A stretch of 64,000 nucleotides of DNA from Oscillospiraceae bacterium (lineage in GTDB: Bacteria; Bacillota_A; Clostridia; Oscillospirales; Oscillospiraceae), in NCBI GenBank assembly GCA_017470325.1, contig JAFUES010000041.1, positions 1 to 64,000 on the forward strand, written 5' to 3'. The notes under the pieces are model-generated. The model saw only the letters and a list, made by a program, of their open reading frames with translations. It did no database searches and had not been told where the DNA came from. Made by a program: the position numbers and the translations under genes. Shown here one piece after another: positions 7,863-15,570 of this stretch (the stretch's first letter is position 1; the number at the start of each line of letters is the position of its first letter).

Positions 7863-8057
7863 ATGGAGAAGTTTATCCCGTATGAAAAGCTCTCGAAAAA
7901 GAAGAAGCGAGAGCTGGACGCAGGCAAGCGAACGGTCTGGGCCATCAGCCCGGTGACCCGCAGACCTGGAAACCCGAAAGCCTATAACAGAAAGAAAGCA
8001 CAGAAACGGATGGATGATCCCGGTTCTGTGCTTTCGCTTTCGTTCAGCTGTGTTTGA
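7863..8057 (+). CDS. Small conserved basic protein (64 aa)
   Basis: ATG at 7863 behind AAGGAGG, with its own promoter at 7799. The first ~48 residues (EKFIPYEKLSKKKKRELD, then NPKAYNRKKAQK) are a basic, Lys-rich sequence of a type common in Clostridia. The last ~20 codons run through a 12-bp perfect stem (7994-8005 with 8024-8035) that looks like the gene's own terminator. The C-terminus may therefore be an extension caused by loss of an earlier stop. Function unknown. Confidence 0.65.
   Translation: MEKFIPYEKLSKKKKRELDAGKRTVWAISPVTRRPGNPKAYNRKKAQKRMDDPGSVLSLSFSCV
7994..8040 (+). terminator. Terminator-like hairpin inside the 3' end of the small gene
   Basis: GAAAGCACAGAA pairs exactly with TTCTGTGCTTTC across an 18-base loop, followed by GCTTTCG. 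It lies in the coding frame of the gene at 7863-8057. Confidence 0.55.
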
Positions 8058-8094
8058 GAGAGGACGCATAAGCAATGCTGATATATAGTGATCG

Positions 8095-8985
8095 CTATTT
8101 CTCGTAATCGATCCCAAAGTAGTCCAGCACGGCTTTGAAATCATCCTGCATCAGCAGGCAGGTGTCGCGGAGATAGCCGGGCGTCTTGCTCCATTCTTTC
8201 AAACCGCGGTAGTAGAACATTTTATGCCGGTCGTCGATGATGAAGGGGACGATTCCGAGGCGGAGGCACTCTTTGAACAGGATCAGTCGTCCGACACGTC
8301 CGTTGCCGTCCTGAAAGGGATGGATGCGCTCGAAGCAAACATGAAAGTCAAGAAGATCATCAAAATCGATTTCGGGAGAGCTGTTATACCCATTCAAAAG
8401 CTTTGCCATGGCTACGGGAACCTGAGAGGGGAGGGGCGTGGCCTGCCCGCCGACTTCGTTCGGCACCTTTTTATATCCGCCAACGACAAACCAGGACTGA
8501 CGGCTGTCGCTTGTACTGCTTTTGAGCGTACGGTGCAGTTCCTTGATAAACGCCTCCGTCAAGGGCTTCGCGGCGTTTTCGATGATAAGATCGATGCAGC
8601 GGAAATGGTTGGCTGTCTCGACCACATCGTCCACATTGACGCTCTCGCCCTCAAGGCCGATGGTGTTCGTCTCAAAGATATATCGGGTCTGGTCGTGCGT
8701 GAGCCGGCTGCCCTCGATATGATTGGAGTTGTAGGTCATGTCGACCTGCAGCTTGTGATAGATACCGCCGCGCAGCTGCATTTTCTTTTCCGCCCGCAGC
8801 CGCTCCAGCAGCGTCTTCGGCAAGGTCTCACGCTTGTTGATTCGCTCCGGCCTTTCAGCGGCCTCGGGGATCCACCAGGTCTTTCCCTTGAGGGCGGCCC
8901 CGGGGATGCGGTCGTGAGCGCAGTAATTGCGCACTGTGCGCTCCGCCACACCCCACTTTGCCGCGCAATCCGCGACAGAAATCAT
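8095..8985 (-). CDS. Fic domain protein with N-terminal helix-turn-helix
   Basis: 296 residues. Residues ~1-45 form a MerR-like helix-turn-helix (DCAAKWGVAERTVRNYCAHD). The Fic core carries the catalytic motif HPFQDGNGRVGR at 222-233, which in this family transfers AMP from ATP to a protein hydroxyl. SNHIEG at 87-92 matches the autoinhibitory helix signature [S/T]xxxE[G/N], so this is a self-inhibited (class II type) Fic protein. The start ATG at 8985 is chosen because the helix-turn-helix begins there; upstream in-frame codons encode an unrelated hydrophobic stretch. It stands alone. Target unknown. Confidence 0.92.
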   Translation of the reverse strand: MISVADCAAKWGVAERTVRNYCAHDRIPGAALKGKTWWIPEAAERPERINKRETLPKTLLERLRAEKKMQLRGGIYHKLQVDMTYNSNHIEGSRLTHDQTRYIFETNTIGLEGESVNVDDVVETANHFRCIDLIIENAAKPLTEAFIKELHRTLKSSTSDSRQSWFVVGGYKKVPNEVGGQATPLPSQVPVAMAKLLNGYNSSPEIDFDDLLDFHVCFERIHPFQDGNGRVGRLILFKECLRLGIVPFIIDDRHKMFYYRGLKEWSKTPGYLRDTCLLMQDDFKAVLDYFGIDYEK

Positions 8986-9097
8986 TTTCACATAAATCAC
9001 CCCAAGAAGAGTATACACCTTTATCGGCAAGAAGTAAACAAAAACACGGATCAATGAAAAAGTTTTTGCCGATAAGAAATGACCGGTTTCATAGAAT

Positions 9098-9135
9098 TAC
9101 CCAGGTTCTCCACGACGCAGCGGGACACCTGGGTA
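9098..9135. repeat. Inverted repeat in the Fic-def intergenic
   Basis: TACCCAGGT pairs exactly with ACCTGGGTA across a 20-base loop. No clear T-run follows. The rest of the 340-base gap between Fic and def holds an A/T-rich stretch (9160-9225) and the promoter cassette described next. Confidence 0.45.
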
Positions 9136-9225
9136 TTTGTGTTTCCTGAGCGGATAATGTATTATTGCTGACGAATTTGCGGATTTGTTTAGAATAATAA
9201 ACATTGCATTACTATATCGCTACAG

Positions 9226-9350
9226 CGATCAGATAGCAGATACCCCATCACCCCCCCTTTACGTCTTGGGGGATGATGGGGTATAATCATTTCCAGATAC
9301 CAATGATTGGAAAGGGCGGAGCCACACCATGATCAGACCCATTATGAAAG
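9226..9350 (+). repeat. def promoter/leader cassette, copy 1 (intact)
   Basis: This block reads: AGATAGCAGA, the arm CCCCATCA plus C-run, -35 TTTACG (9258-9263), the opposite arm GGGGGATGATGGGG (9268-9281), -10 TATAAT (9282-9287), a small palindrome CCAATGATTGG (9300-9310), and the first codons of def. The same order recurs at 12535 and 16331 with high identity. The C/G-rich arms flank the -35 box, so they could be a repressor or activator site. Copy 1 drives an intact deformylase gene and is probably the parent. Confidence 0.85.
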
Positions 9351-9739
9351 ACCCGATCTTCCTTGCGCAGAAGTCCGCACCGGCCACGGTGGCGGATATG
9401 CCGGTCGCGCAGGACTTAAGGGACACGCTCGCGGCGCACCGGGACGGCTGCGTGGGCATGGCGGCCAACATGATCGGCGTGGCGAAGCGGATCATCATCT
9501 TCGACGACAACGGCAGCGCCACGGTGATGTTCAACCCGGAGATCGTCAAATGCTCCGGAGCTTACGAGGCCGAGGAGGGATGCCTGTCCCTCTCCGACAC
9601 GCGAAAGGCAAAACGATATCGCTCGATCAAGGTGCAGTACCAGAACGAGCGCTTTGATACGCGCCTCAAAACCTACACAGGCTTCACGGCGCAGATCATC
9701 CAGCACGAGATCGACCATTGCAATGGCGTGCTGATTTAG
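9329..9739 (+). CDS. def: Peptide deformylase, variant motif 1
   Basis: 136 residues. Deformylases remove the formyl group from new protein N-termini using a metal held by one Cys and two His. Here EGCLSL gives Cys85 and QHEIDH gives His126, Glu127 and His130. Motif 1, normally G-x-G-L-A-A-x-Q, reads GMAANMIG, so Met48 sits where the active-site Gln normally is. This short variant is seen in clostridial second deformylases; whether it is fully active is not known from sequence. It heads a run of small genes (DUF1905, DUF5655, zinc ribbon) with short gaps. Confidence 0.9.
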   Translation: MIRPIMKDPIFLAQKSAPATVADMPVAQDLRDTLAAHRDGCVGMAANMIGVAKRIIIFDDNGSATVMFNPEIVKCSGAYEAEEGCLSLSDTRKAKRYRSIKVQYQNERFDTRLKTYTGFTAQIIQHEIDHCNGVLI

Positions 9740-9747
9740 GAGGCTGC

Positions 9748-10032
9748 ATGAAGCGATACGAATACGACACTGTTCTGCACGAGAACACGGACAACGGCGG
9801 GGCCTATGTGGTGTTTCCCTGGGATATCCGCAAGGAGTTTGGCAAAGGCCGCATAAAGGTCCACGCAAGCTTTGACGGGATTGGCTATGAGGGGTGCGTC
9901 GTCAATATGGGCCTGAAGAACGAGGACGGAAGCATTTGCTACGTGCTCGGCGTGCTGAAGGCGATCCGGCAGCAGCTCGGCAAGGCAGACGGCGACACGA
10001 TCTACGTTACGGTCGAGATCCGGGAGGACTGA
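9748..10032 (+). CDS. DUF1905 domain protein
   Basis: 94 residues; the ATG at 9748 follows AGGAGGC and lies 8 bases after the def stop. The sequence shows the DUF1905 pattern: GAYVVFPWDIRKEFGKGRIK, a one-domain beta-barrel fold, ending in DTIYVTVEIRED. DUF1905 proteins are often near YdeI/OmpD-like or DUF5655 proteins; the biochemical role is unknown. It is part of the deformylase operon. Confidence 0.85.
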   Translation: MKRYEYDTVLHENTDNGGAYVVFPWDIRKEFGKGRIKVHASFDGIGYEGCVVNMGLKNEDGSICYVLGVLKAIRQQLGKADGDTIYVTVEIRED

Positions 10033-10036
10033 AAAG

Positions 10037-10438
10037 ATGCAGGAGCTTGAAATGGATACGCTGCTGTTTTTTGACGCTCACCGCTCTGCGCTCCCGCTGT
10101 TCGCCGCGCTCGAAGAAACGATCTTTGAGCGCTTTCCGGAGGCGAAAAAGCGCGTGCAGAAAACGCAGATCACTTACTACCGCCGACATGTCTTCGCCTG
10201 TGTCTCTTTCGCGCGGGTAAAGCGCAAGGCCGAGCTGCCGGAAACCTGGCTCACGCTGACGCTGGGGCTGCCTTACCCCCTGGAATCGGAGCGTGTCGCT
10301 GTGAAGACGGAGGTCTATCCGGGCCGATGGACGACGCATTTCGTGATCGGCTCAAAGGAGGAGCTGGACGGAGAACTGCTGGAGTGGCTGGAACAGGCTT
10401 ACGCTTTTTCCGAGAGCAAGGGAGGGGGGCGCCTATGA
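10037..10438 (+). CDS. DUF5655 domain protein
   Basis: 133 residues; starts 4 bases after the DUF1905 stop, behind GGGAGG. It matches DUF5655 in outline: an N-terminal helix (FAALEETIFERFPEAKKRVQ), a beta-rich core with KTQITYY and FACVSFARVK, and a C-terminal amphipathic helix. The family is small and uncharacterised and is thought to bind nucleic acid or small ligands. Its stop overlaps the next start (ATGA). Confidence 0.8.
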   Translation: MQELEMDTLLFFDAHRSALPLFAALEETIFERFPEAKKRVQKTQITYYRRHVFACVSFARVKRKAELPETWLTLTLGLPYPLESERVAVKTEVYPGRWTTHFVIGSKEELDGELLEWLEQAYAFSESKGGGRL

Positions 10439-10632
10439 AACCAGCCCATTGGACACGGCGAACACATCTTTTCCGGGCGGATGAGTACATCTGCTCCGCG
10501 TGCGGGGCCTCCTGCCAAAAGCCGATCCCAAGCTGCCCGGCCTGCAGCGCGCCAATGAAGAAGACAAAATATGATCCCTCCTGGGTGGACGAGGCCGAAG
10601 GCCTCTCGGCCATCCTGGATGACGACTGGTAA
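10435..10632 (+). CDS. Small zinc-ribbon protein (65 aa)
   Basis: Starts at the ATGA overlap with the DUF5655 gene. One zinc ribbon is visible (CSAC and CPAC about residues 20-36), followed by an acidic tail with SWVDEAEG. Such ribbons bind one zinc ion and often mediate protein or nucleic acid contacts. Function unknown; coupling implies joint expression with DUF5655. Confidence 0.75.
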   Translation: MKPAHWTRRTHLFRADEYICSACGASCQKPIPSCPACSAPMKKTKYDPSWVDEAEGLSAILDDDW

Positions 10633-10645
10633 ATGGGGGCTTAAC

Positions 10646-11308
10646 ATGCTGCTACGATATCAGGACAAAGAAGTGCGGATCACGACGGAGGACGGCTCCG
10701 TGTTCACGGGGATCGGGTCGGTGTTTCCCTCCGGGTACGGTCTCCACGAGTTTGACCGGGAGGAAGAGGGCGTTCAGCTTGACGATGTAGTCATCTTCAA
10801 GTCAGATATCCGCATGATCGAGGAGCTGTCAAAAGAAGCGTCCAAAGATGCAGATCCGCGCCGGTTTGACGACTTGATGGGAGAGCTGCTGGAAGGACCG
10901 TACTGGATCGTGGATATCCTGCCAGAGCAGGTCCCGGCAAATGCCGCGGGTCAGTATTTCGCTGTGGAGCGGTATTTCCTGCAGCCTGAGCGGATCATCC
11001 CTCTGCGCCGCAAGTACGCCGAGATCCTTCTGCGGCTGAATTGCTATCACGACATGGCTGTGTCCTTTGACTCCTGCATGACATGGGAGATGAATCCCAA
11101 CCCGGAGGCTTTCGCGGATCGGGTGGCCGGGCTCTCCGGGAACGAGTTCCTCCGGGCTGTGTTCGCGGAGCAAAACGCGATGATCGATTACGATCACAAC
11201 GAGACTTATCTGACAGTCTATGATCCGGACGCGGCGATTTTGGATAAGCTCAAGGCGCTTGCCGCCGGGTCTGGGCTTTTCGTATGGAGCTCAACGAAAG
11301 AAGGGTAG
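10646..11308 (+). CDS. Conserved hypothetical protein with Sm-like N-terminus
   Basis: 220 residues; ATG at 10646, 13 bases after the zinc-ribbon stop, with GGGGG upstream. Residues 1-60 resemble a small beta-barrel (Sm-like) domain (LRYQDKEVRITTEDGSVFTG, then DDVVIFKSDIRMIEEL). Residues ~70-220 are a separate domain with YWIVDILPEQVP and YFAVERYFLQPER, found as an unannotated unit in Firmicutes. The combination is known to me only as hypothetical. It closes the deformylase cluster. Confidence 0.75.
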   Translation: MLLRYQDKEVRITTEDGSVFTGIGSVFPSGYGLHEFDREEEGVQLDDVVIFKSDIRMIEELSKEASKDADPRRFDDLMGELLEGPYWIVDILPEQVPANAAGQYFAVERYFLQPERIIPLRRKYAEILLRLNCYHDMAVSFDSCMTWEMNPNPEAFADRVAGLSGNEFLRAVFAEQNAMIDYDHNETYLTVYDPDAAILDKLKALAAGSGLFVWSSTKEG

Positions 11309-11328
11309 GAGACACAATCCGATCACTG

Positions 11329-11365
11329 ACGAAGAGGACAGAATATAACTTTACGAAGAGGACAG
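11329..11365. repeat. Short direct repeat
   Basis: ACGAAGAGGACAG occurs at 11329-11341 and 11353-11365, 24 bases apart, in the gap before the gene at 11420. No function is evident. Confidence 0.5.
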
Positions 11366-11419
11366 TTTCAGTGAAAACGACGATAAAGATCTCAACAAAT
11401 CGGACAATATGGAGGCAAC

Positions 11420-11800
11420 ATGAGCAATATCATTAGGGCTTCAGAGTCATCACCAAAGAGCGAATGGCTGCTTATGTCTAATCAGGGAACAGATTGTTTT
11501 CTTGAATTGTTGCTATGTGCCGCAGATGATTTTGAAAAGACAGAACGCCAGGAAAAACTGATATCATTTCTGGAAAACCAGAGAAGCATTAACGATATTG
11601 CCCCCGGAACAGCCGGTTTTGATCTTGCAGATATGCCATGGAATGAGGACTCCCTGTCTGAAGACATAGGTTTTCTTCTTAAGATTGTTGAAGCAGCACA
11701 TATGAAATCTGTTATTGCCAGACTTCCCTATGAGATAAACAAAGAGCTTGTATTACCTTGGCTGGAACAATTTGGATCAATTATAGAACAGATGAAATAG
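11420..11800 (+). CDS. Hypothetical protein, low-GC
   Basis: 126 residues; the ATG follows GGAGGC. The protein is acidic and all-helical (CFLELLLCAADDFEKTERQE, MPWNEDSLSEDIGFLLKIVE). The DNA is visibly richer in A/T than the deformylase cluster before it, which suggests separate acquisition. The size, acidity and lone position are compatible with an immunity- or antitoxin-type protein, but no motif supports that. Unknown. Confidence 0.65.
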   Translation: MSNIIRASESSPKSEWLLMSNQGTDCFLELLLCAADDFEKTERQEKLISFLENQRSINDIAPGTAGFDLADMPWNEDSLSEDIGFLLKIVEAAHMKSVIARLPYEINKELVLPWLEQFGSIIEQMK

Positions 11801-11873
11801 GAAAGAGACTGACAGATTCCCGTTTGCAGGGACAAAGACATTGGGACATTGGTGTTGATGGAGGAAGAAGCAC

Positions 11874-12476
11874 ATGCTCAAGAGATATAATCTTGAAATC
11901 ATGACCGTTATCTTTTTCGGTACGATTACCCTTTGTGCAGTGTTCGGCAGCCAGCTCGGATTGATCCAGCGGATCATGCTGGGATATATGTTCCTCTTTA
12001 CCCTTCATGAGTGGGAAGAAACCCGCTTCCCGGGCGGATTCGCAGATCTCATGGTGAAATTCTTTGGGGTGGATGCTGACGCGGATAAGATAGCAAAAGC
12101 GCACATTCCCGTGGCAGTTTTGCTGCTTGTCATTACCTTTGTGCCCTTCTTTACACAGCACCCTGCGCTGTCACTGGTGCCGGTTTATCTTGGGCTGTTT
12201 GAAACCTTTATCCACCTTGCGGGGATCAAGATTCATAAGATGGACAAACCGTACACTCCCGGTATGGTCACAAGCATATTGCTGGGTATAACATCCGCGA
12301 TCGTGCTGGTCACGTTTGCAAGGGAACAGCTTCTGAGCGGAAGCGGATATGTATGGGGGATTCCGCTTGTGATCTTATGCTTTGCCGCCATGCAAAGAAC
12401 GGTTTTGGCAATTTACGGTCTCGGCTATCAATTCGTGATAGCGAATGTGAAAAAGAAATTCAGGAGAACGGATTGA
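11874..12476 (+). CDS. HXXEE family membrane protein
   Basis: 200 residues with about six hydrophobic helices. The family signature LHEWEE (His-x-x-Glu-Glu) lies in helix two, followed by RFPGGFADL; a second motif FETFIHLAGIK is also typical. HXXEE proteins are integral membrane proteins with a proposed but unproven metal- or lipid-linked activity. The gene is A/T-richer than its surroundings. No partner gene is evident. Confidence 0.85.
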   Translation: MLKRYNLEIMTVIFFGTITLCAVFGSQLGLIQRIMLGYMFLFTLHEWEETRFPGGFADLMVKFFGVDADADKIAKAHIPVAVLLLVITFVPFFTQHPALSLVPVYLGLFETFIHLAGIKIHKMDKPYTPGMVTSILLGITSAIVLVTFAREQLLSGSGYVWGIPLVILCFAAMQRTVLAIYGLGYQFVIANVKKKFRRTD

Positions 12477-12492
12477 CGCTAGTTCTCTCCGT

Positions 12493-12531
12493 CAATAGAA
12501 ACGCCGCCCGTTGCGGGCAGTATTTCTATTG
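12493..12531. terminator. Hairpin after the HXXEE gene
   Basis: CAATAGAAA and TTTCTATTG enclose an inner GCCCG/CGGGC stem. It starts 16 bases after the stop. The downstream T-run is weak, so termination is likely but not certain. Confidence 0.55.
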
Positions 12532-12534
12532 GCA

Positions 12535-12688
12535 AACGATCAGATAGCAGACACCCCATCATCCCCCCTTTACGCCTTGGGGATGATGGGGTATAATCAT
12601 TTCCAGATACCAATGATTGGAAAGCGCGGTGCCCTTCATGATCAAACCGGTCATGAAGGATCCGATCTTCCTGGCGCAGAAGCCCGGA
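12535..12688 (+). repeat. def promoter/leader cassette, copy 2
   Basis: Matches copy 1 from GATCAGATAGCAGA through -35 TTTACG (12569-12574), 17-base spacer, -10 TATAAT (12592-12597), CCAATGATTGG, and on through the first ~17 def codons, where similarity stops near 12688. It lies in front of the TauE-fusion gene at 12819 and probably supplies its promoter. Confidence 0.85.
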
Positions 12689-12721
12689 CTATCCTTGCGA
12701 GGACTTGATGGAGAGGGATAA
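12638..12721 (+). pseudogene. Truncated deformylase start (27 codons)
   Basis: An ATG at 12638 opens MIKPVMKDPIFLAQKPG, clearly the N-terminus of the deformylase at 9329. The reading then leaves homology and ends at TAA 12719-12721. It came along with promoter cassette copy 2. It may still be translated as a short leader before the gene at 12819. The bases 12722-12818 hold no gene I recognise. Confidence 0.8.
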
Positions 12722-12818
12722 GCGTTATACTACGCAGCAGTCACGAAGGGATCGAGCCATTCAAGCGACCGTTTGAATATGCTCTGGAGCGCTGCGCGAG
12801 CAGCAAGGAGATCAATCA

Positions 12819-14321
12819 GTGGAGTGGATTTGGTATATCATAGCGGCGCTGGGGGCTGGAATCGGGACGGGATTGGCCGGCCTTTCCGCGGCTACTGTCA
12901 TGGTGCCGATCCTGATCGTTCTGTGTCCGTCTTTCTCGGGAGAGACCGGCGCGTATCAGGCGACGGCGATCGCGCTTGCCTCGGATATTCTCGGTTCGGC
13001 GGTAACGACTTACACCTACGCAAAACATAAGAACATCGATCTCAAACGGGGATGGATCATGCTGGTGTGCATCCTTTCCATGTGCACCGTTGGGAGCTAC
13101 GTGGCATTCCTCGTCGGCAACGTGGTGCTGGGCAGCTTCACGCTCTTCCTGACCTTCTGCATTGGGATCCGCTTTCTGGTAAAACCCGATACCAGCCGGA
13201 AAGAAACTGCCGGTAAGGGCGAAAGGCTGGACTGGAAGGGCGTTGTCATTTCCCTGTTCTTCGGCTTGACCATCGGCTTCGGCACCGGCTTTGTGGGTAC
13301 CGGCGGCGGTATGATGATGCTGGTGGTATTTACCGCCTTCCTCGGGATGGAGCTGAAGACGGCGGTGGGCACCAGCACCTTCATCATGACCTTTACAGCT
13401 TTGATCGCCTCTGTGAGCCACATCCTGATCCATCCGGCCATCCTGCTGGAGAAGTGGGATGTGATGCTGCTGTGCATCGTTGTCGCAACCGTGGCCAGCC
13501 TGATCTCCGCGCGATTTGCCAATCGGGTGGACAACCGTACCGTCGGCCTGGCGACAGGCGCGGTGCTGACGGTTCTGGGAGGAGCGATGCTTCTTCTGAA
13601 CTTCTGGCCGCAGATCTCCAGACTGCCGCTGGCTGCGCAGACGCTGGCCTGCCTTGGCAGACTGATCCTGTACATTATCCCCTGCGTCCTGGTCCTGCTT
13701 CCGATCCGCTTTCTGACGAAGGTCCCTTCCTATGTGTTTCGGAAGCTGCTGCATATCGTGGCGTTTACCTGTTTTATCGTGATGACGCTGAATGCGGAAA
13801 GCTGGCAGGCCGCAGCGATCGTCTCCGGGCTGATTGCCGTGGCACTGTATCCGCTGCTCTCCCTGGTGGAACAGGAAAAGTGGTACGGAAAGCTCTTCGT
13901 GCAGAAATCCCCGGGAGAGGTAAAGCGAAGCCTCCTGATGCTGTTTTTTATGTTCGCGGCGGTCATAGCCGTCGCATGGGGCGTTTTCGGAAACTTGCAT
14001 ATCGCGGCGGCCTCCATCCTCATGTGGGGCTTGGGCGACGCGTCTGCCGCGCTGGTCGGTATCCCGTTTGGAAAACATAAAATCAAAACCCGGCATGCGG
14101 TGAAGTCCTGGGAAGGCAGTATTGCCATGTTCGCGGCGGCTTTCCTGTCCGGTGTGATCGTTCTGCATTTCTTCGGGGGATTCGCTGCCGTACGCAGCGC
14201 GCTTGTCGCTCTGCTGGCCGCGCTTGTAGGCGCTGCAACGGAGTTGCTTTCCCCGAACGAATGGGATACTGTGACCGTTCCTGTGGCAATTGTGATCATC
14301 ATGCTGCTTACAGCGTCATGA
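12819..14321 (+). CDS. TauE/SafE anion exporter fused to phytol/dolichol-kinase-like domain
   Basis: 500 residues from GTG 12819, 8 bases after AAGGAG. Residues 1-~262 form a TauE/SafE transporter (paired glycine-rich halves GAGIGTGLAGLSAATVMVP and GFGTGFVGTGGGMMMLVVF), a family that exports sulfite, sulfonates or related anions. Residues ~280-500 form a second membrane domain with RKLLHIVAF (308-316), WGLGDASAALVGIPFGKHKI (403-422) and KSWEGSIAMF (429-438), the signature of CTP-dependent phytol/dolichol kinases. Both halves have intact motifs in one continuous frame, so this is a real fusion. It would place an isoprenoid kinase beside an exporter in the membrane. The natural substrate is unknown. 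Promoter cassette copy 2 precedes it. Confidence 0.85.
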   Translation: MEWIWYIIAALGAGIGTGLAGLSAATVMVPILIVLCPSFSGETGAYQATAIALASDILGSAVTTYTYAKHKNIDLKRGWIMLVCILSMCTVGSYVAFLVGNVVLGSFTLFLTFCIGIRFLVKPDTSRKETAGKGERLDWKGVVISLFFGLTIGFGTGFVGTGGGMMMLVVFTAFLGMELKTAVGTSTFIMTFTALIASVSHILIHPAILLEKWDVMLLCIVVATVASLISARFANRVDNRTVGLATGAVLTVLGGAMLLLNFWPQISRLPLAAQTLACLGRLILYIIPCVLVLLPIRFLTKVPSYVFRKLLHIVAFTCFIVMTLNAESWQAAAIVSGLIAVALYPLLSLVEQEKWYGKLFVQKSPGEVKRSLLMLFFMFAAVIAVAWGVFGNLHIAAASILMWGLGDASAALVGIPFGKHKIKTRHAVKSWEGSIAMFAAAFLSGVIVLHFFGGFAAVRSALVALLAALVGAATELLSPNEWDTVTVPVAIVIIMLLTAS

Positions 14322-14388
14322 AGGATGCGTGGGTACCTCAGTGAAAACGAGCCTGTGATAAGAAGAAAAATATAATAGGAGAGAGACC

Positions 14389-14952
14389 ATGATCTATATC
14401 GTCCGACACGGGCAGACCGAGATGAATCACCGCAAGGCGCTCCAGGGCAGAAGCGATGCGCCTCTCGATGAGATCGGCGTCGCACAAGCACAATCTGCTG
14501 CCGAGAAACTCAAGGATATCCGGTTTGACCGGGTCTATACCAGCCCTCTGATAAGAGCGATCCAGACTGCAAGGATCATAGCTCCTTATGCCGAACCGGT
14601 CATTGAAAATCGGCTGATCGAAATGGATTATGGGCCGTATGAGGGATGCGATCTCACGAAGCTTCCGCCCGAGATCATCACCTTTTTCAGCGATTTTGTC
14701 CACAACCCGGCTCCGGATGGGATGGAACAGCTTTCCGCAGTTGTGGCCAGAGTCGGCTCTTTCCTGGATGAGATTCGAAAGGTGGAGGGGAATATCCTGC
14801 TGTCCGCCCATGCGATCTCCATGAAAGGCATGCTGGAGTATCTGACACCGGACGCCAACGGCATGTTCTGGTCGAAGTTTATCGGCAACTGCTCTGTTTA
14901 CCTGGCGGAAAATCGTAACGGCAGCATTGGCGTTCCCAAGGAATTGTTTTAG
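14389..14952 (+). CDS. Histidine phosphatase (phosphoglycerate mutase-like)
   Basis: 187 residues; the ATG follows AGGAGAG. RHGQTEMN at 5-12 carries the His that is phosphorylated in catalysis; R-x-x-Q-T-A near 56-60 and the second His in LLSAHAISMKG complete the site; E78-type residue in LIEMDYGPYEG is the acid. Members of this branch dephosphorylate small metabolites. Substrate unknown. It is the first of three closely spaced genes with the membrane protein and hydrolase that follow. Confidence 0.88.
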   Translation: MIYIVRHGQTEMNHRKALQGRSDAPLDEIGVAQAQSAAEKLKDIRFDRVYTSPLIRAIQTARIIAPYAEPVIENRLIEMDYGPYEGCDLTKLPPEIITFFSDFVHNPAPDGMEQLSAVVARVGSFLDEIRKVEGNILLSAHAISMKGMLEYLTPDANGMFWSKFIGNCSVYLAENRNGSIGVPKELF

Positions 14953-14991
14953 TTAAAACTGTTGATGAGCTGTGACTGGAGGTGATCATCC

Positions 14992-15552
14992 ATGCTGGCA
15001 AGGATCATGTGCCTGATCATCGTTATTCTGGAAGCAAGAGGGCTTTTTCTGAGCATTGGGGGTCGCCGCTGGAAGGTGTTTGCCTTTTACACACAATTGG
15101 CCAATATCGCGACCGCAGTCTCTGCCGTTTTGGTCCTCGCTTTTGGAGAAACTCCTTTTACGATCCTTTTGCGTTACCTCAGCAGCTGCATGCTTATGAT
15201 GACATTTTTCGTGACATCCTGTATTCTGATCCCCATGGGCGGCGATCCGAAGCTCCTGCTCCTCTCAGGGAACGGACTTTATCACCATTTGATCATTCCG
15301 ATCGTTTCTGCAGGTTCGTATCTACTGATCGAGCGCCATGTACAGTCGGCAACTGCCATTCTGTTTCCAACCGTCCTTACTTTTCTTTACGGCATGATCA
15401 TGCTCTGGGTCAATTATAAAGACATCTTTGACGGGCCATACCCCTTTTTCCGCGTGAAGAACCAGTCTGTAAAAGCTACTGTCCTTTGGATGTCTGCCCT
15501 GACGGCAGTGATCGCGCTGATAGCGCTCGGCCTCCTTTTGCTGGGACAGTGA
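14992..15552 (+). CDS. Pr6Pr (FAR-17a/AIG1-like) family membrane protein
   Basis: 186 residues, six predicted membrane helices. The family is recognised from FYTQLANIAT near the start, the conserved YHHLIIPIVSAGSYL and the C-terminal YGMIMLWVNYKDIFDGPYPF. Eukaryotic relatives (AIG1/ADTRP) are threonine hydrolases acting on branched fatty esters of hydroxy fatty acids, with Thr and His as catalytic residues; activity of bacterial members is unproven. It lies between a phosphatase and an alpha/beta hydrolase. Confidence 0.8.
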   Translation: MLARIMCLIIVILEARGLFLSIGGRRWKVFAFYTQLANIATAVSAVLVLAFGETPFTILLRYLSSCMLMMTFFVTSCILIPMGGDPKLLLLSGNGLYHHLIIPIVSAGSYLLIERHVQSATAILFPTVLTFLYGMIMLWVNYKDIFDGPYPFFRVKNQSVKATVLWMSALTAVIALIALGLLLLGQ

Positions 15553-15570
15553 ACGATCGGAGCGGATAAA

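Noticed and set aside
7715..7945. Minus-strand Cys-rich reading (CQGCELCAKCDKRF)
   Set aside because: The segment has an attractive Cys pattern, but it overlaps a good plus-strand promoter and gene and has no start signal. A gene remnant is possible but not supported enough to list.
9098..9135. Terminator before def
   Set aside because: The inverted repeat has a large loop and no T-run, and no plus-strand gene ends just before it.
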